Shown: positions 54,087 to 62,282 of the stretch, piece by piece
Numbering within the stretch: the first letter of the stretch is position 1
Layout of the letters: each line of letters begins with the position of its first letter
From: JAFDVL01 sp963794955
GTDB lineage: Bacteria > Acidobacteriota > Blastocatellia > RBC074
Direction of reading: 5' to 3'
DNA length: 64,000 nucleotides
NCBI GenBank assembly: GCA_963794955.1
Contig: CAWCGF010000038.1
Span: 1-64,000 of the forward strand
Notes under the pieces: generated by a model
Database searches by the model: none
The model's input: the letters and a program-made list of their open reading frames with translations, nothing else
What the model was told of the DNA's origin: nothing
Made by a program: the position numbers and the translations under genes

Positions 54087-55892
54087 ATGGCTAATGCTAC
54101 TCAAACAAAAAAGAATGTCTTGAAAGAAACACCTGGCTTAGTCGAAATGAGTTGGGACCCAATTACACGGATTGTAGGCAGCCTCGGCATCTTCACAAAA
54201 ATTGACTTCAAAAATCGGCAGGTCGCTGAATGCTATAGCACTTCGTCCATTTTTCGCGGCTATAGCATTTTCATGAAAGGCAAAGACCCACGTGACGCGC
54301 ATTTTATCACCAGTCGTATCTGCGGCATCTGTGGGGATAATCACGCGACCTGTGCTGTCTATACGCAGAATATGGCGTTCGGCGTACGCCCGCCAGCGCT
54401 CGGTGAATGGATCATCAACCTCGGCGAAGCGGCAGAGTATATGTTCGACCACAACCTCTACCAGGATAATCTGGTTGGCGTGGACTTTTGCGAACAGATG
54501 GTCAAAGAGACCAACCCCAGCGTCTGGGAAAAAGCACAAAAGAAAGAAGCGCCCAATGCAAAGCTGCATGGCTATCGCACGATTGCCAATATTATGACGG
54601 CGCTCAACCCCTTCACTGGCGAATTTTATCGTGAAGCATTGCAAATGAGCCGTCTGACACGCGAGATGTTTTGTTTGATGGAAGGCCGCCACGTGCATCC
54701 TTCGACCCTATATCCGGGCGGCGTAGGCACAGTGCCGACGATTCAGGTCTTCACCGATTACCTTGTCCGCCTGATGAAGTACGTCGAGTTTATGAAGAAA
54801 GTCGTGCCTTTACACGACGATCTCTTCAACTTCTTTTATGAAGCACTGCCCGGTTATGAGGAAGTCGGGCGGCGGCGAATCCTGCTCGGCTGCTGGGGAT
54901 CATTCAATGATCCAGAAGTCTGCGACTACACTTACCAAAATATGGGCGACTGGGGCCGCGCGATGTATGTCACGCCAAGTGTGATCGTGGATGGCAAGGT
55001 CGTCACTAATGACCTGATAGAAATTAATCTTGGCATGCGGATTTTGCTTGGCAGTTCATATTACGATGATTGGGACCAGGCGGAAAAATTTGTCTCGCAC
55101 GATCCGCTTGGCAATCCCGTAGATCAGAAACATCCGTGGAATCAAACAACCACTCCCAGACCACAGAAGCGCGATTTCGAGGGCAATTATACTTGGGTGA
55201 TGTCACCGCGCTGGTATCACGAGGGCGAACAGAGCGACAAGAAGTACCTCGCGCTGGATACGGGCGGAGGGCCAATTGCCCGGCTGTGGGCCACCGCCCT
55301 GAACAACACCGTGGATATTGGGTACGTCAGGGCCACCGGACAAAGCGTGAAGATTCATTTACCAAAGACGATGTCGCTGCCCGAAACAGAATTCGAGTGG
55401 AAGATTCCGAAATGGTCTAACGCTATCGAACGTGACCGCGCGCGCACCTATTTTCAGGCATATGCCGCTGCCTGCGCGCTCCATTTCGTCGAGCAAGCAC
55501 TGGCCGAAGTACGAGCTGGACGCACCCAAACCTGGTCGGAATTTAAAGTGCCGGAAGAAGCAATTGGCTGTGGTTTCCACGAAGCCGTGCGAGGGGTGCT
55601 TTCGCACCACATGGTGATTCGGGAAGGCAAGATCGCCAATTATCACCCATATCCACCCACGCCCTGGAATGCGAATCCGCGCGACATCTACGGCACGCCG
55701 GGTCCATATGAAGATGCCATCCAGAACACACCGATCTTTGAGGAAAATCCACCGGACAAATTCAAAGGTATTGACATTATGCGGGCCGTCCGCAGCTTCG
55801 ATCCGTGCCTGCCGTGCGGCGTGCATATGTATCTCGGCAACGGCAAAGTGCTTGAAACACGCCACTCATCCATGTTGGGTGTCCATGGTTAA
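54087..55892 (+). CDS. hhyL: Group 1h [NiFe] hydrogenase large subunit
   Basis: Catalytic subunit holding the NiFe(CN)2CO centre. 601 residues from the ATG at 54087; an ATG at 54078 also exists, but GAGG is better spaced for the second. The N-terminal nickel-site motif L1 reads ITSRICGICGDNHATCAVYT. The C-terminal motif L2 reads DPCLPCGVHMYLGN, followed by about 18 residues ending SSMLGVHG, the extension that the maturation protease must remove or that is kept in this subgroup. Internal features such as GGVGTVPTIQV, LLGCWGSFNDPEV and RLWATALNNTVDIGYV fit group 1h. It lies 114 bases after the small subunit. Confidence 0.96.
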   Translation: MANATQTKKNVLKETPGLVEMSWDPITRIVGSLGIFTKIDFKNRQVAECYSTSSIFRGYSIFMKGKDPRDAHFITSRICGICGDNHATCAVYTQNMAFGVRPPALGEWIINLGEAAEYMFDHNLYQDNLVGVDFCEQMVKETNPSVWEKAQKKEAPNAKLHGYRTIANIMTALNPFTGEFYREALQMSRLTREMFCLMEGRHVHPSTLYPGGVGTVPTIQVFTDYLVRLMKYVEFMKKVVPLHDDLFNFFYEALPGYEEVGRRRILLGCWGSFNDPEVCDYTYQNMGDWGRAMYVTPSVIVDGKVVTNDLIEINLGMRILLGSSYYDDWDQAEKFVSHDPLGNPVDQKHPWNQTTTPRPQKRDFEGNYTWVMSPRWYHEGEQSDKKYLALDTGGGPIARLWATALNNTVDIGYVRATGQSVKIHLPKTMSLPETEFEWKIPKWSNAIERDRARTYFQAYAAACALHFVEQALAEVRAGRTQTWSEFKVPEEAIGCGFHEAVRGVLSHHMVIREGKIANYHPYPPTPWNANPRDIYGTPGPYEDAIQNTPIFEENPPDKFKGIDIMRAVRSFDPCLPCGVHMYLGNGKVLETRHSSMLGVHG

Positions 55893-55930
55893 AGGACTTC
55901 ACCCGCGCTCTTCGGGAGAATGGGAAAACT

Positions 55931-56479
55931 ATGGCGAGCTTTGACAGGCAGGATATACAGCAGCGCCTGCAACAAATTGAAGAACTGGTATATACGGTAG
56001 AAGCGGCTTCTGACTCACGCCTGCGCGACTGTGCCTTAACTTTGATGCGGTCCTTAATGGAAATGCATGGGACGGGATTAGAACGCATGCTGGAAATTAC
56101 CTGCGAAGCCGCACAGGGAGAGGAGATCATTCAGCAATTTGCGGAGGATGAGTGGGTCAAGCATTTGCTGCTGTTGTATGACCTGCATCCAGAACCGCTT
56201 GAAACGCGTGTACTACGTGCGTTAGAGCAAGCGCGACCTTATTTAAACTCGCATAGTGGCAATGTCGAATTGCTCAGTGTGACGGAGGGTATCGTCAGGC
56301 TACAGTTGCAAGGCAACTGTCATAGTTGCCCATCTTCCGCCGCAACATTACAGCAAACAATTGAGCAGGCTATTTACGAAGCCGCGCCAGAGGTACAGTC
56401 CATCGAAGTTGAAGGACTGGTAACGCAAGCTCCAAGCAACGGTCTTGTACAGTTAGAACGGGCAGCCGTCAGAGGTTGA
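55931..56479 (+). CDS. NifU C-terminal-domain protein following the hydrogenase genes
   Basis: 182 residues. The N-terminal half is helical (RQDIQQRLQQIEELVYTVEA and a heptad-like stretch to about 90). The C-terminal half is a NifU/Nfu domain: RPYLNSHSGNVELLSVTEGI, then LQGNCHSCPSSAATLQQTIE with the cluster-binding CxxC. It follows hhyL by 38 bases. NifU-like genes sit at this position in other group 1h operons. It may load iron-sulfur clusters into HhyS or act as an electron relay. It is related to the N-terminal two thirds of the NifU-Rieske protein upstream. Confidence 0.85.
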   Translation: MASFDRQDIQQRLQQIEELVYTVEAASDSRLRDCALTLMRSLMEMHGTGLERMLEITCEAAQGEEIIQQFAEDEWVKHLLLLYDLHPEPLETRVLRALEQARPYLNSHSGNVELLSVTEGIVRLQLQGNCHSCPSSAATLQQTIEQAIYEAAPEVQSIEVEGLVTQAPSNGLVQLERAAVRG

Positions 56480-56508
56480 CCAAATTTCACTAAGGAAAAA
56501 GGAGAATT

Positions 56509-56733
56509 ATGGCGAGCCAACAATCGGGAGTAGCTAAACCTTCCCATGACTTGGGTACCAGTAAAGGGGAAGAACAAAGTAGTGTTCATGGCAAAGAGCC
56601 GGGGCGACATTCTATTGGTCAAAGGGGCAACCGCCGTCCAGCAGGCATATCAACACCACGAGATGTCACCAGTATCAATCCAGATGATCGTAAACCTATA
56701 GATCCGGCAAGCCCTTATCTGATTCCGGCCTAA
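56509..56733 (+). CDS. 74-residue disordered protein in the hydrogenase operon
   Basis: A real gene by position: AAGGAGAATT stands right before the ATG, with 29 bases on one side and 15 on the other to its neighbours. The product is rich in Ser, Gly, Pro, Arg and Gln with no hydrophobic core, so it is probably disordered. The C-terminus DRKPIDPASPYLIPA looks like a short binding motif. No family is recognised. Short linker proteins organise the Huc hydrogenase of mycobacteria into a complex (HucM); whether this is an analogue is speculation. Confidence 0.65.
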   Translation: MASQQSGVAKPSHDLGTSKGEEQSSVHGKEPGRHSIGQRGNRRPAGISTPRDVTSINPDDRKPIDPASPYLIPA

Positions 56734-56748
56734 GCAGGAGGGAAGGCC

Positions 56749-57423
56749 ATGACGTTAACGAGAAACAGCCATTCGTTTGCGACGTTGCGTCGGTTCGCAC
56801 GCACACCGGTTGAGGCGGTTCGCCAGGATACCTCTGTGGAAAGCTGCGATTTTTGTAGTATTGCACTTGCGACGAGGCATCAACATTTAATAGAGCCGGA
56901 ACAGCGGCATTTGGTTTGTGTTTGTGAAGCCTGCGCGGTGCTCTTTGATACAGAAGGCGAAACAAAGTATCGGCGGGTGCCGCGCCGTATTCGCTTTTTG
57001 CCAGTGTTTCATCTTTCAGAAGCCCAATGGCAGAGCCTACAGATTCCGATTCAGTTGGTCTTTATCTTTCAGAGCAGCGTAGCCAAACAGGTCATAGCAC
57101 TTTATCCAAGTCCTGCCGGGCCAACCGAGTCGTGGCTGGACCCAGCCGCGTGGGAAGGTCTTGTGGCGGCCAATCCGCTACTAAAAAAGTTGCAGCCGGA
57201 TGTCGAAGCTCTGCTTATCAATCGGGTCAGAGAAGCTGGCAGTGCAAAAAGCGCGCACGCCTATTTCATTGCGCCGATTGATGAGTGCTTTAAGTTGACT
57301 GGACTGTTGCGGATACATTGGCGCGGGCTGTCAGGCGGCACGAAAGTTTGGGAAGAGATTGCGCAGTTCTTTGCCGACCTGCAAACGCGAGCGGTGGTGA
57401 GAGGAGAGGGGGCCAGTGCCTGA
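56749..57423 (+). CDS. DUF5947 family protein (conserved in group 1h hydrogenase operons)
   Basis: 224 residues behind AGGAGGG. The start LRRFARTPVEAVRQDTSVE leads to two Cys pairs, CDFC (about residue 34) and CVCEAC (about 62), spaced like a zinc or rubredoxin-type metal site. The middle is rich in FLPVFHLSEAQWQSLQIPIQ and LVFIFQSS; the C-terminal half contains YFIAPIDECFKLTGLLRIHW. The family is known almost only from these hydrogenase loci. A metal-binding accessory role in assembly or electron transfer is likely; none is demonstrated. Its end overlaps the next gene by 8 bases. Confidence 0.78.
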   Translation: MTLTRNSHSFATLRRFARTPVEAVRQDTSVESCDFCSIALATRHQHLIEPEQRHLVCVCEACAVLFDTEGETKYRRVPRRIRFLPVFHLSEAQWQSLQIPIQLVFIFQSSVAKQVIALYPSPAGPTESWLDPAAWEGLVAANPLLKKLQPDVEALLINRVREAGSAKSAHAYFIAPIDECFKLTGLLRIHWRGLSGGTKVWEEIAQFFADLQTRAVVRGEGASA

Positions 57424-58099
57424 TCTCAATTTTCAGGTCGAAGCGGTCGCGCCGCTGCTTTATGCAGTTGCCCCGACGCTGGTCTTCAAGCTCCGCATCA
57501 CAAATACAACAGCGGAACCAATTCACTCTGTCTTACTGCGCTGTCAAATCATGTTGGAAGTCACGCGGCGACGCTACACGAATGAAGAGCAGGAGAAGCT
57601 ACTTGACCTTTTTGGGGCACCAGAACAGTGGGACCGTTCGCTGCGCAGTATGTTGTGGACGAATACTATTATCTCGGTTCCCAGTTTTACTGAAAGTACC
57701 GTCGTGGATTTGGACGTGCCATGTACCTTTGATTTCAATGTCGCGGCGACCAAATATTTTGAAGGGTTGGAAGGTGGTGAAGTACCGACGTTGCTGCTTT
57801 TCAGCGGAACGATTTTTTACGCAGCGGAAAATGGCGGGCTGCAAGTCACGCAAATTTCCTGGGAAAAGGAAGCCAGTTATCGCCTGCCCGTCCAGGTTTG
57901 GCAGAAAATGATGGAGGTTTATTACCCGAATACTGTCTGGTTACAGTTGCGCCGCGATGTTTTTGAGCGGCTCTACAACTTCAAAATGCAGCATGGTATT
58001 ACCACGTTCGATCAGGTCATAGAGCAAGTTATCCCCAAAGTGAGCCTGGGCCCCGACCTCCAGGTTAAAGAGCCGAATGGCAAGGAGACCATTCGCTGA
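57416..58099 (+). CDS. DUF6084 family protein
   Basis: 227 residues with a GTG start, behind GAGGAGAGG. It is beta-rich (LVFKLRITNTTAEPIHSVLL, ESTVVDLDVPCTFDFNVAAT), like an immunoglobulin or C2-like sandwich, ending in a helical part with VYYPNTVWLQLRRDVFERLY. No metal or nucleotide motif. The family sits next to DUF5947 in group 1h operons of other phyla. Cytoplasmic, since no signal is seen. It shares a one-base overlap with the next gene (TGATG), so the genes are translated together. Function unknown. Confidence 0.75.
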   Translation: MPDLNFQVEAVAPLLYAVAPTLVFKLRITNTTAEPIHSVLLRCQIMLEVTRRRYTNEEQEKLLDLFGAPEQWDRSLRSMLWTNTIISVPSFTESTVVDLDVPCTFDFNVAATKYFEGLEGGEVPTLLLFSGTIFYAAENGGLQVTQISWEKEASYRLPVQVWQKMMEVYYPNTVWLQLRRDVFERLYNFKMQHGITTFDQVIEQVIPKVSLGPDLQVKEPNGKETIR

Positions 58100-59022
58100 T
58101 GGATGTTGCACAGATAAAAAAAATCGCAGACGCAGTGCTTTATGAAGGCTATTTGCTTTATCCCTATCGCCCCTCGGCCATCAAGAACCAGCAACGTTTC
58201 AATTTCGGTGTGCTCTATCCGCAAGTGTACGGCGTAGAGAAGCAGGAACCTTACCTGATGCAAACCGAATGTCTGGTCACAGGAAACGATACGACTACAA
58301 TAAAAATCAAAGTGCGTTTTTTGCATCTACTAATGCGTGAAGCAGATAGCGAAAACCCCGGTTGGCAAGAAGCGGCGGAACAAGAAGTTAATACAGCGGA
58401 ATTCAATCTACGGGCGCTTTGCACAGAAACACAACAAAATAATTTCTTTTTCCCGGCTAGTTTGGACACTGACAGTCAAGGCTTTACGCGCCGTCAGGAA
58501 GCCCTTACCGGGCAGATCAACCTTGCCGCTGAAGCCGTAGAGGAGACGCTTTTCAAGCTATCTGTTCAGCTACTAAATCTGACCCCTTTCACGCACGCAG
58601 CGGCACAGAACCGAGAGAAAGTGTTGCTGTCTTCGCTGGTCTCGACGCATAAGATTTTGAGTACCCAGTACGGTGAGTTCATTTCCCTGCTTGATCCACC
58701 GGAAGCCTATCGTGCCGCCCCTGCCACGTGTCACAACCACGGCACATTTCCAGTTCTGGTGGGAGAGGAAGGCGACAGCGATGCCATGCTTTCATCACCG
58801 ATTATTCTTTACGACTATCCGCAAATTGCGCCCGAAAGCGCGGGCGATCTTTTTGATGGTACCGAAATTGATGAAATCCTAACGTTGCGCATTCTGACGC
58901 TAACAGAGGAAGAGAAGCAGGAAATATATGCCAGCGATAAACGCGCACGGCAACTTTTGGAACGAAGCGAGGCGCTGCCCGCTGAACACCTGATGAAGAT
59001 GCACAGCGTATTGCGGGGATGA
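58099..59022 (+). CDS. Conserved 307-residue protein of the hydrogenase operon, unknown family
   Basis: The ATG overlaps the DUF6084 stop. The opening IKKIADAVLYEGYLLYPYRP is followed by RFNFGVLYPQVYGVEKQEPY. The middle is rich in acidic and polar residues, with a long strand-helix mix. Near 210-230 CHNHGTFPVLVGEEGDSDAM holds a Cys-His-His cluster that could bind a metal. The C-terminal 60 residues (LTLRILTLTEEEKQEIYASD) are an acidic helix. I recognise it as a regular neighbour of DUF5947/DUF6084 but know no function. It belongs to the uncharacterised core of the operon. Confidence 0.7.
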   Translation: MDVAQIKKIADAVLYEGYLLYPYRPSAIKNQQRFNFGVLYPQVYGVEKQEPYLMQTECLVTGNDTTTIKIKVRFLHLLMREADSENPGWQEAAEQEVNTAEFNLRALCTETQQNNFFFPASLDTDSQGFTRRQEALTGQINLAAEAVEETLFKLSVQLLNLTPFTHAAAQNREKVLLSSLVSTHKILSTQYGEFISLLDPPEAYRAAPATCHNHGTFPVLVGEEGDSDAMLSSPIILYDYPQIAPESAGDLFDGTEIDEILTLRILTLTEEEKQEIYASDKRARQLLERSEALPAEHLMKMHSVLRG

Positions 59023-59043
59023 CAGAAACCTGAGGAAGCAGCT

Positions 59044-59367
59044 ATGCAGGAATGGGAATGGCAATTGCTGGAAGAACACACGCCGCTTGAGTCAGTCACT
59101 ATCGGCGGCATTGAGTTGCAGGCTGGTGACCGGGTGCGGCTGCGCCCCCGCGATGGGGGCGATATTTTCGATCTCGCGCTGGCGGGACGCCTGGCAAAGA
59201 TTGAGGCAATTGAGCAGGATTATGACAGCAAAATTCATCTGGCGGTGATTGTAGAAGATGATCCGGGCCGTGATCTGGGCCAGTTCAAACAACCCGGTCA
59301 TCGTTTCTTTTTCGCGCCCGATGAGATTGAACCGTATGCTCCGGGCGGGATGGAAGAAAGCAGATGA
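59044..59367 (+). CDS. Conserved 107-residue beta-barrel-like protein of the hydrogenase operon
   Basis: Behind GAGGAAG. The sequence LESVTIGGIELQAGDRVRLR followed by FDLALAGRLAKIEAIEQDYD and IHLAVIVEDDPGRDLGQFKQ reads as a small SH3-like or KOW-like barrel, ending PGHRFFFAPDEIEPYAPGG. It overlaps the protease gene by four bases (ATGA). Given its tight link to the protease it may hold or present the large-subunit precursor. That role is inferred from order only. Confidence 0.72.
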   Translation: MQEWEWQLLEEHTPLESVTIGGIELQAGDRVRLRPRDGGDIFDLALAGRLAKIEAIEQDYDSKIHLAVIVEDDPGRDLGQFKQPGHRFFFAPDEIEPYAPGGMEESR

Positions 59368-59879
59368 CACGCCCGCGTCTATTAATTGCTGGCATCGGTA
59401 ACATCTTTCTTGGCGATGATGGCTTCGGCTGTGAAGTGATTCAGCAATTATTGCAGCGCTCCATATCCGAAGAGGTGCGCATTGTTGACTTCGGCATTCG
59501 CGGCCTCGATCTGACGTACGCATTGCTAGAGAATTATGACGCAGTAATTCTAGTGGATGCAGTACCGCGCAACGGCGAGGCGGGTACGATTTATCTTATT
59601 GAGCCTACCGTAGCAGAATTAACCGAAGCTGATGTCCTGGTCGAAGCACATGCAATGGACCCGCTCAAGGTACTGGCAATGGCTAAGTCATTGGGTGGTG
59701 AACTCAAACAGATTCTGCTCGTTGGGTGTGAGCCGCACACTTTTGGCCCGGCAGAAGGGCAAATGGGGCTGAGTGAAATAGTCAGAGCGGCAGTACCTGT
59801 TGCGCTCGAAACAATTGAGAAGTTGATGAACGACATACTTTCAAGCCATCAGCGGGCGGTGGCGGGAATAAATAATTGA
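59364..59879 (+). CDS. Hydrogenase maturation protease (HyaD/HybD type)
   Basis: 171 residues. This endopeptidase family cuts the C-terminal extension of the large subunit once nickel is inserted. The metal-sensing residues are visible: IGNIFLGDDGFGCEVIQQLL (acidic residue after the GDDGFG turn), AVILVDAVPRNGEAG (Asp) and LVEAHAMDPLKVLAMAKSLG (His). The late CEPHTFGPAEGQMGLSE is also typical. The gene lies downstream of hhySL in the same operon and is expected to be specific for this hydrogenase. It overlaps the preceding gene. Confidence 0.93.
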   Translation: MTRPRLLIAGIGNIFLGDDGFGCEVIQQLLQRSISEEVRIVDFGIRGLDLTYALLENYDAVILVDAVPRNGEAGTIYLIEPTVAELTEADVLVEAHAMDPLKVLAMAKSLGGELKQILLVGCEPHTFGPAEGQMGLSEIVRAAVPVALETIEKLMNDILSSHQRAVAGINN

Positions 59880-59893
59880 ACTAAGGAGCAATC

Positions 59894-60037
59894 ATGAAAC
59901 AATGTTTATTTGGTCGAAAAAAAAACAATCACACTCTTTTGAAAATCATTGGAGGAGCAGCATTGACTGTTGTGGTAGCAGGTTTGTGGACATCGCTGCC
60001 AGATATTAAGCGATATATCAAGATAAGCAACATGTAA
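59894..60037 (+). CDS. 47-residue DUF6893-like membrane peptide
   Basis: A short gene behind AAGGAGC. The product is a basic N-terminus (MKQCLFGRKKNNHTLLKI), one membrane helix (GGAALTVVVAGLWTSL) and the short tail PDIKRYIKISNM. The Leu-Pro-Asp-Ile-Lys-Arg-Tyr end is the mark of DUF6893, tiny proteins known from actinobacterial hydrogenase loci. It could place the soluble hydrogenase on the membrane or shape quinone access. It lies 14 bases after the protease and 7 before DUF1440. Confidence 0.72.
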   Translation: MKQCLFGRKKNNHTLLKIIGGAALTVVVAGLWTSLPDIKRYIKISNM

Positions 60038-60044
60038 GGCGGAT

Positions 60045-60595
60045 ATGCGAAATCAGCCGGAATTATGGAAAGGGCTAGCTGCAGGTTTGGCGGGAGGACT
60101 GGTTGCGTCCTGGGTAATAAACATATTTCAATCACAATGGAGCAAGATAATCCAGGGTGCCGAATGTTCGCACGATGCGCAATCGAGGCAATCAGGACTA
60201 CCCGTATCGTTTCGGAAACAGTACTGGGTCATAAGCTAAAACCAGACGAGAAACATTTTGCGGGTACCGTCGCACATTACGCGATGGACGCAACCGCAGG
60301 GGTGATTTATGGCACCATTGCAAAGGTAATGCCAGGGCAAGACGCGGGGACAGGATTGCCGTTCGGTGCGGCAGTATGGCTCGTCGCCGATGAAGGAATA
60401 GTACCGGTAACTGGTTTGTCAAAATCAGCGGCAGAATATCTACCTTCCATCCATGCCTATACCGCCTATACCATTGCTTCGCACTTCGTTTATGGCTTAG
60501 CCACAGAAGTTGTGCAGCGTGTGGTTCGGCAGGCGATCTACAGCGTTTTCGAACTGGATATGCAGGTCGTAGCAAATCATAGGGCAGGATACTAA
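60045..60595 (+). CDS. DUF1440 (YagU-like) membrane protein (one frameshift)
   Basis: The start NQPELWKGLAAGLAGGLVAS is the usual opening of the family and includes a membrane helix. Near 60185 the frame shifts and continues TTRIVSETVLGHKLKPDEKH, GTVAHYAMDATAGVIYGTIA and LPFGAAVWLVADEGIVPVTG to the stop at 60595, giving about 183 residues and four hydrophobic segments. DUF1440 proteins are inner-membrane proteins of unknown role; E. coli YagU is linked to acid resistance. Within this operon it is a third type of small membrane partner. Confidence 0.78.
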
Positions 60596-60672
60596 CCGCC
60601 CTACGACAGCTCACCTGAACACACCAAGCAAAACCGCTGTAAGTAATCATTACTGCACATCATTGAATAAAG

Positions 60673-61249
60673 ATGGACGATAAAGCTATCACAAGCAGAT
60701 GTTATCTGTTAGATGCACAACAAAGTGATTTCACAGTGCAGGCATTTGCGAGCGGCCTGTTTGCAGGCTTTGGACATAATCCGGTGATTGGCATCCGGGA
60801 TTTTAGCGGCGTGGTGCGTATCGCATCTGACGCACCAACGCACGCGTCGCTCCACTGTACTGTTAATGCGAATTCGCTTGCTGTATTGAGCAATGTAAAA
60901 GAGAACGACCGGCAGGAAATTGAGCAGACGATGTTTGATAATGTATTGGAAGTACACAAATATCCTGAGTATCTTTTTTCAGAGTACGAATGTTATGCTG
61001 CGGCAAATTACTATAGGCCGATACAACGCGCGAATTAATGGCGAACTAACATTACATGGCACGACGCGCGATGACCTTGAGATTATCGTGCAGGGCACCT
61101 TAGACGAAAAAAAGTTAACAGCGCAGGGAAATTTCTCTTTGCGCCAGACCCCCTATCGTATCAAACCCGTTTCCATTGCAGCAGGCACATTGAAGGTCAA
61201 GGATGAATTGAAATTTACGTTTGCGATTGTGGGATGGCGAGAGAATTAA
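60673..61249 (+). CDS. YceI-family lipid/isoprenoid-binding protein without signal peptide (one frameshift)
   Basis: YceI proteins form a lipocalin-like barrel that holds polyisoprenoid chains such as quinones. The first part, YLLDAQQSDFTVQAFASGLF with AGFGHNPVIGIRDFSGVVRI, fits the family. The frame shifts near 61000 and continues INGELTLHGTTRDDLEIIVQ and SLRQTPYRIKPVSIAAGTLK to 61249. Corrected length about 191 residues. No signal peptide is seen, unlike periplasmic YceI, so this copy should face the cytoplasm where the hydrogenase is. A quinone-handling role for the hydrogenase is an attractive inference. Confidence 0.78.
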
Positions 61250-61263
61250 AAGCGAAAAGCATT

Positions 61264-61608
61264 ATGCACGAACTATCCATTGCAATGAGCATGGTAGAAA
61301 TGGCAACCGATGAAGCGGCGCGGCGTGGCGTTCAGATCAACGCAGTCCACCTGAAATTGGGACAGCTTTCTGGTGTTGTCAAAGAGGCGCTGCTCTTTTC
61401 GTGGGACTTGGCCTGCGAAGATACGTTACTTGCGGGAGCACGTCTCCTGATCGAAGAAGTCCCTGTCGTCGTTTATTGTTCCAACTGTCGGGCGCAGCGG
61501 ACGCTTGATTCCCTGCAAAACTTTACCTGTTCTGTGTGTCAGGCCTTAACACCAAATATCGTGCAAGGCAAAGAACTCGAAGTTGTCGCACTGGAGGTTC
61601 AGCAATGA
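61264..61608 (+). CDS. hypA: HypA nickel-delivery protein, second copy
   Basis: 114 residues, intact. The ATG at 61264 gives MHELSIAMSMVEMATDEAAR, with the nickel ligand His2; an upstream in-frame ATG at 61234 would bury it. The zinc site has two CxxC motifs (CSNC near 76 and CSVC near 92). Its stop overlaps the hypB2 start (ATGA). It differs clearly from the first HypA (51236), so the two are old paralogues or were acquired separately. It is probably dedicated to the hydrogenase encoded upstream. Confidence 0.93.
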   Translation: MHELSIAMSMVEMATDEAARRGVQINAVHLKLGQLSGVVKEALLFSWDLACEDTLLAGARLLIEEVPVVVYCSNCRAQRTLDSLQNFTCSVCQALTPNIVQGKELEVVALEVQQ

Positions 61609-62270
61609 GCATGCCACGTTTAATTCAAGTCAGAGAAAACGTGCTGAAGCAAAATGATGTACTGGCGCGGGCCTTACGGCAACGCTTCCAAGCTGCCGGG
61701 GTATATGTGGTCAGCCTGGTTTCCAGTCCGGGCGCAGGCAAAACAATGCTTCTGGAAAAAACCTTAACAGCTTTACGTCAGCAAGCTTCCGTCGCCGCAC
61801 TAGTAGGCGACCTAGCTACTGACAATGATGCAGCGCGCTTGGCACGCACGGAAGCTCCCGTCAGGCAAATTATTACAGGTACGGTTTGTCATCTTGAGGC
61901 CACAATGATTGAGCGTTCACTGGAAGATTGGAACTTGGATCAGCTTGATTACCTTTTCATCGAAAACGTAGGAAATCTGGTTTGTCCATCCAGCTATGAT
62001 CTAGGGGAAGCGTTGCGCATTGTCTTGCTATCTGTTACTGAAGGCGAAGACAAACCGCTCAAGTATCCCACAATTTTCAATACGGCCGATGTGGCTATTA
62101 TCACGAAAATGGATGTGGCCGTGCCGGTTGAATTTGACTTGCAAGCCGCACATCACAGCATTCAACAGGTACGTCCTGGCATGTGTGTTTTTGAGGTTTC
62201 AGCCAAGACGGGTCAGGGCATGGACAAGTGGTTGCAATTTTTGCAGGATCGGAGCACGCGCGATAAATAG
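61605..62270 (+). CDS. hypB: HypB GTPase, short form without His-rich region, second copy
   Basis: 221 residues from the ATG at 61605, which has GGAGG nearby and overlaps the hypA stop. The P-loop is LVSSPGAGKTMLLEKT, followed by VGDLATDNDAARLA, ENVGNLVCPSSYDLGE, SVTEGEDKPLKYP and TKMD (in place of NKID) for the base. It lacks both the N-terminal CxxCGC and the His-rich nickel store found in the first HypB, so it would depend on other nickel sources. The metal-binding Cys and His of the GTPase core (TVCHLEA) are kept. Confidence 0.94.
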   Translation: MSMPRLIQVRENVLKQNDVLARALRQRFQAAGVYVVSLVSSPGAGKTMLLEKTLTALRQQASVAALVGDLATDNDAARLARTEAPVRQIITGTVCHLEATMIERSLEDWNLDQLDYLFIENVGNLVCPSSYDLGEALRIVLLSVTEGEDKPLKYPTIFNTADVAIITKMDVAVPVEFDLQAAHHSIQQVRPGMCVFEVSAKTGQGMDKWLQFLQDRSTRDK

Positions 62271-62282
62271 GGAGTTGCATCT

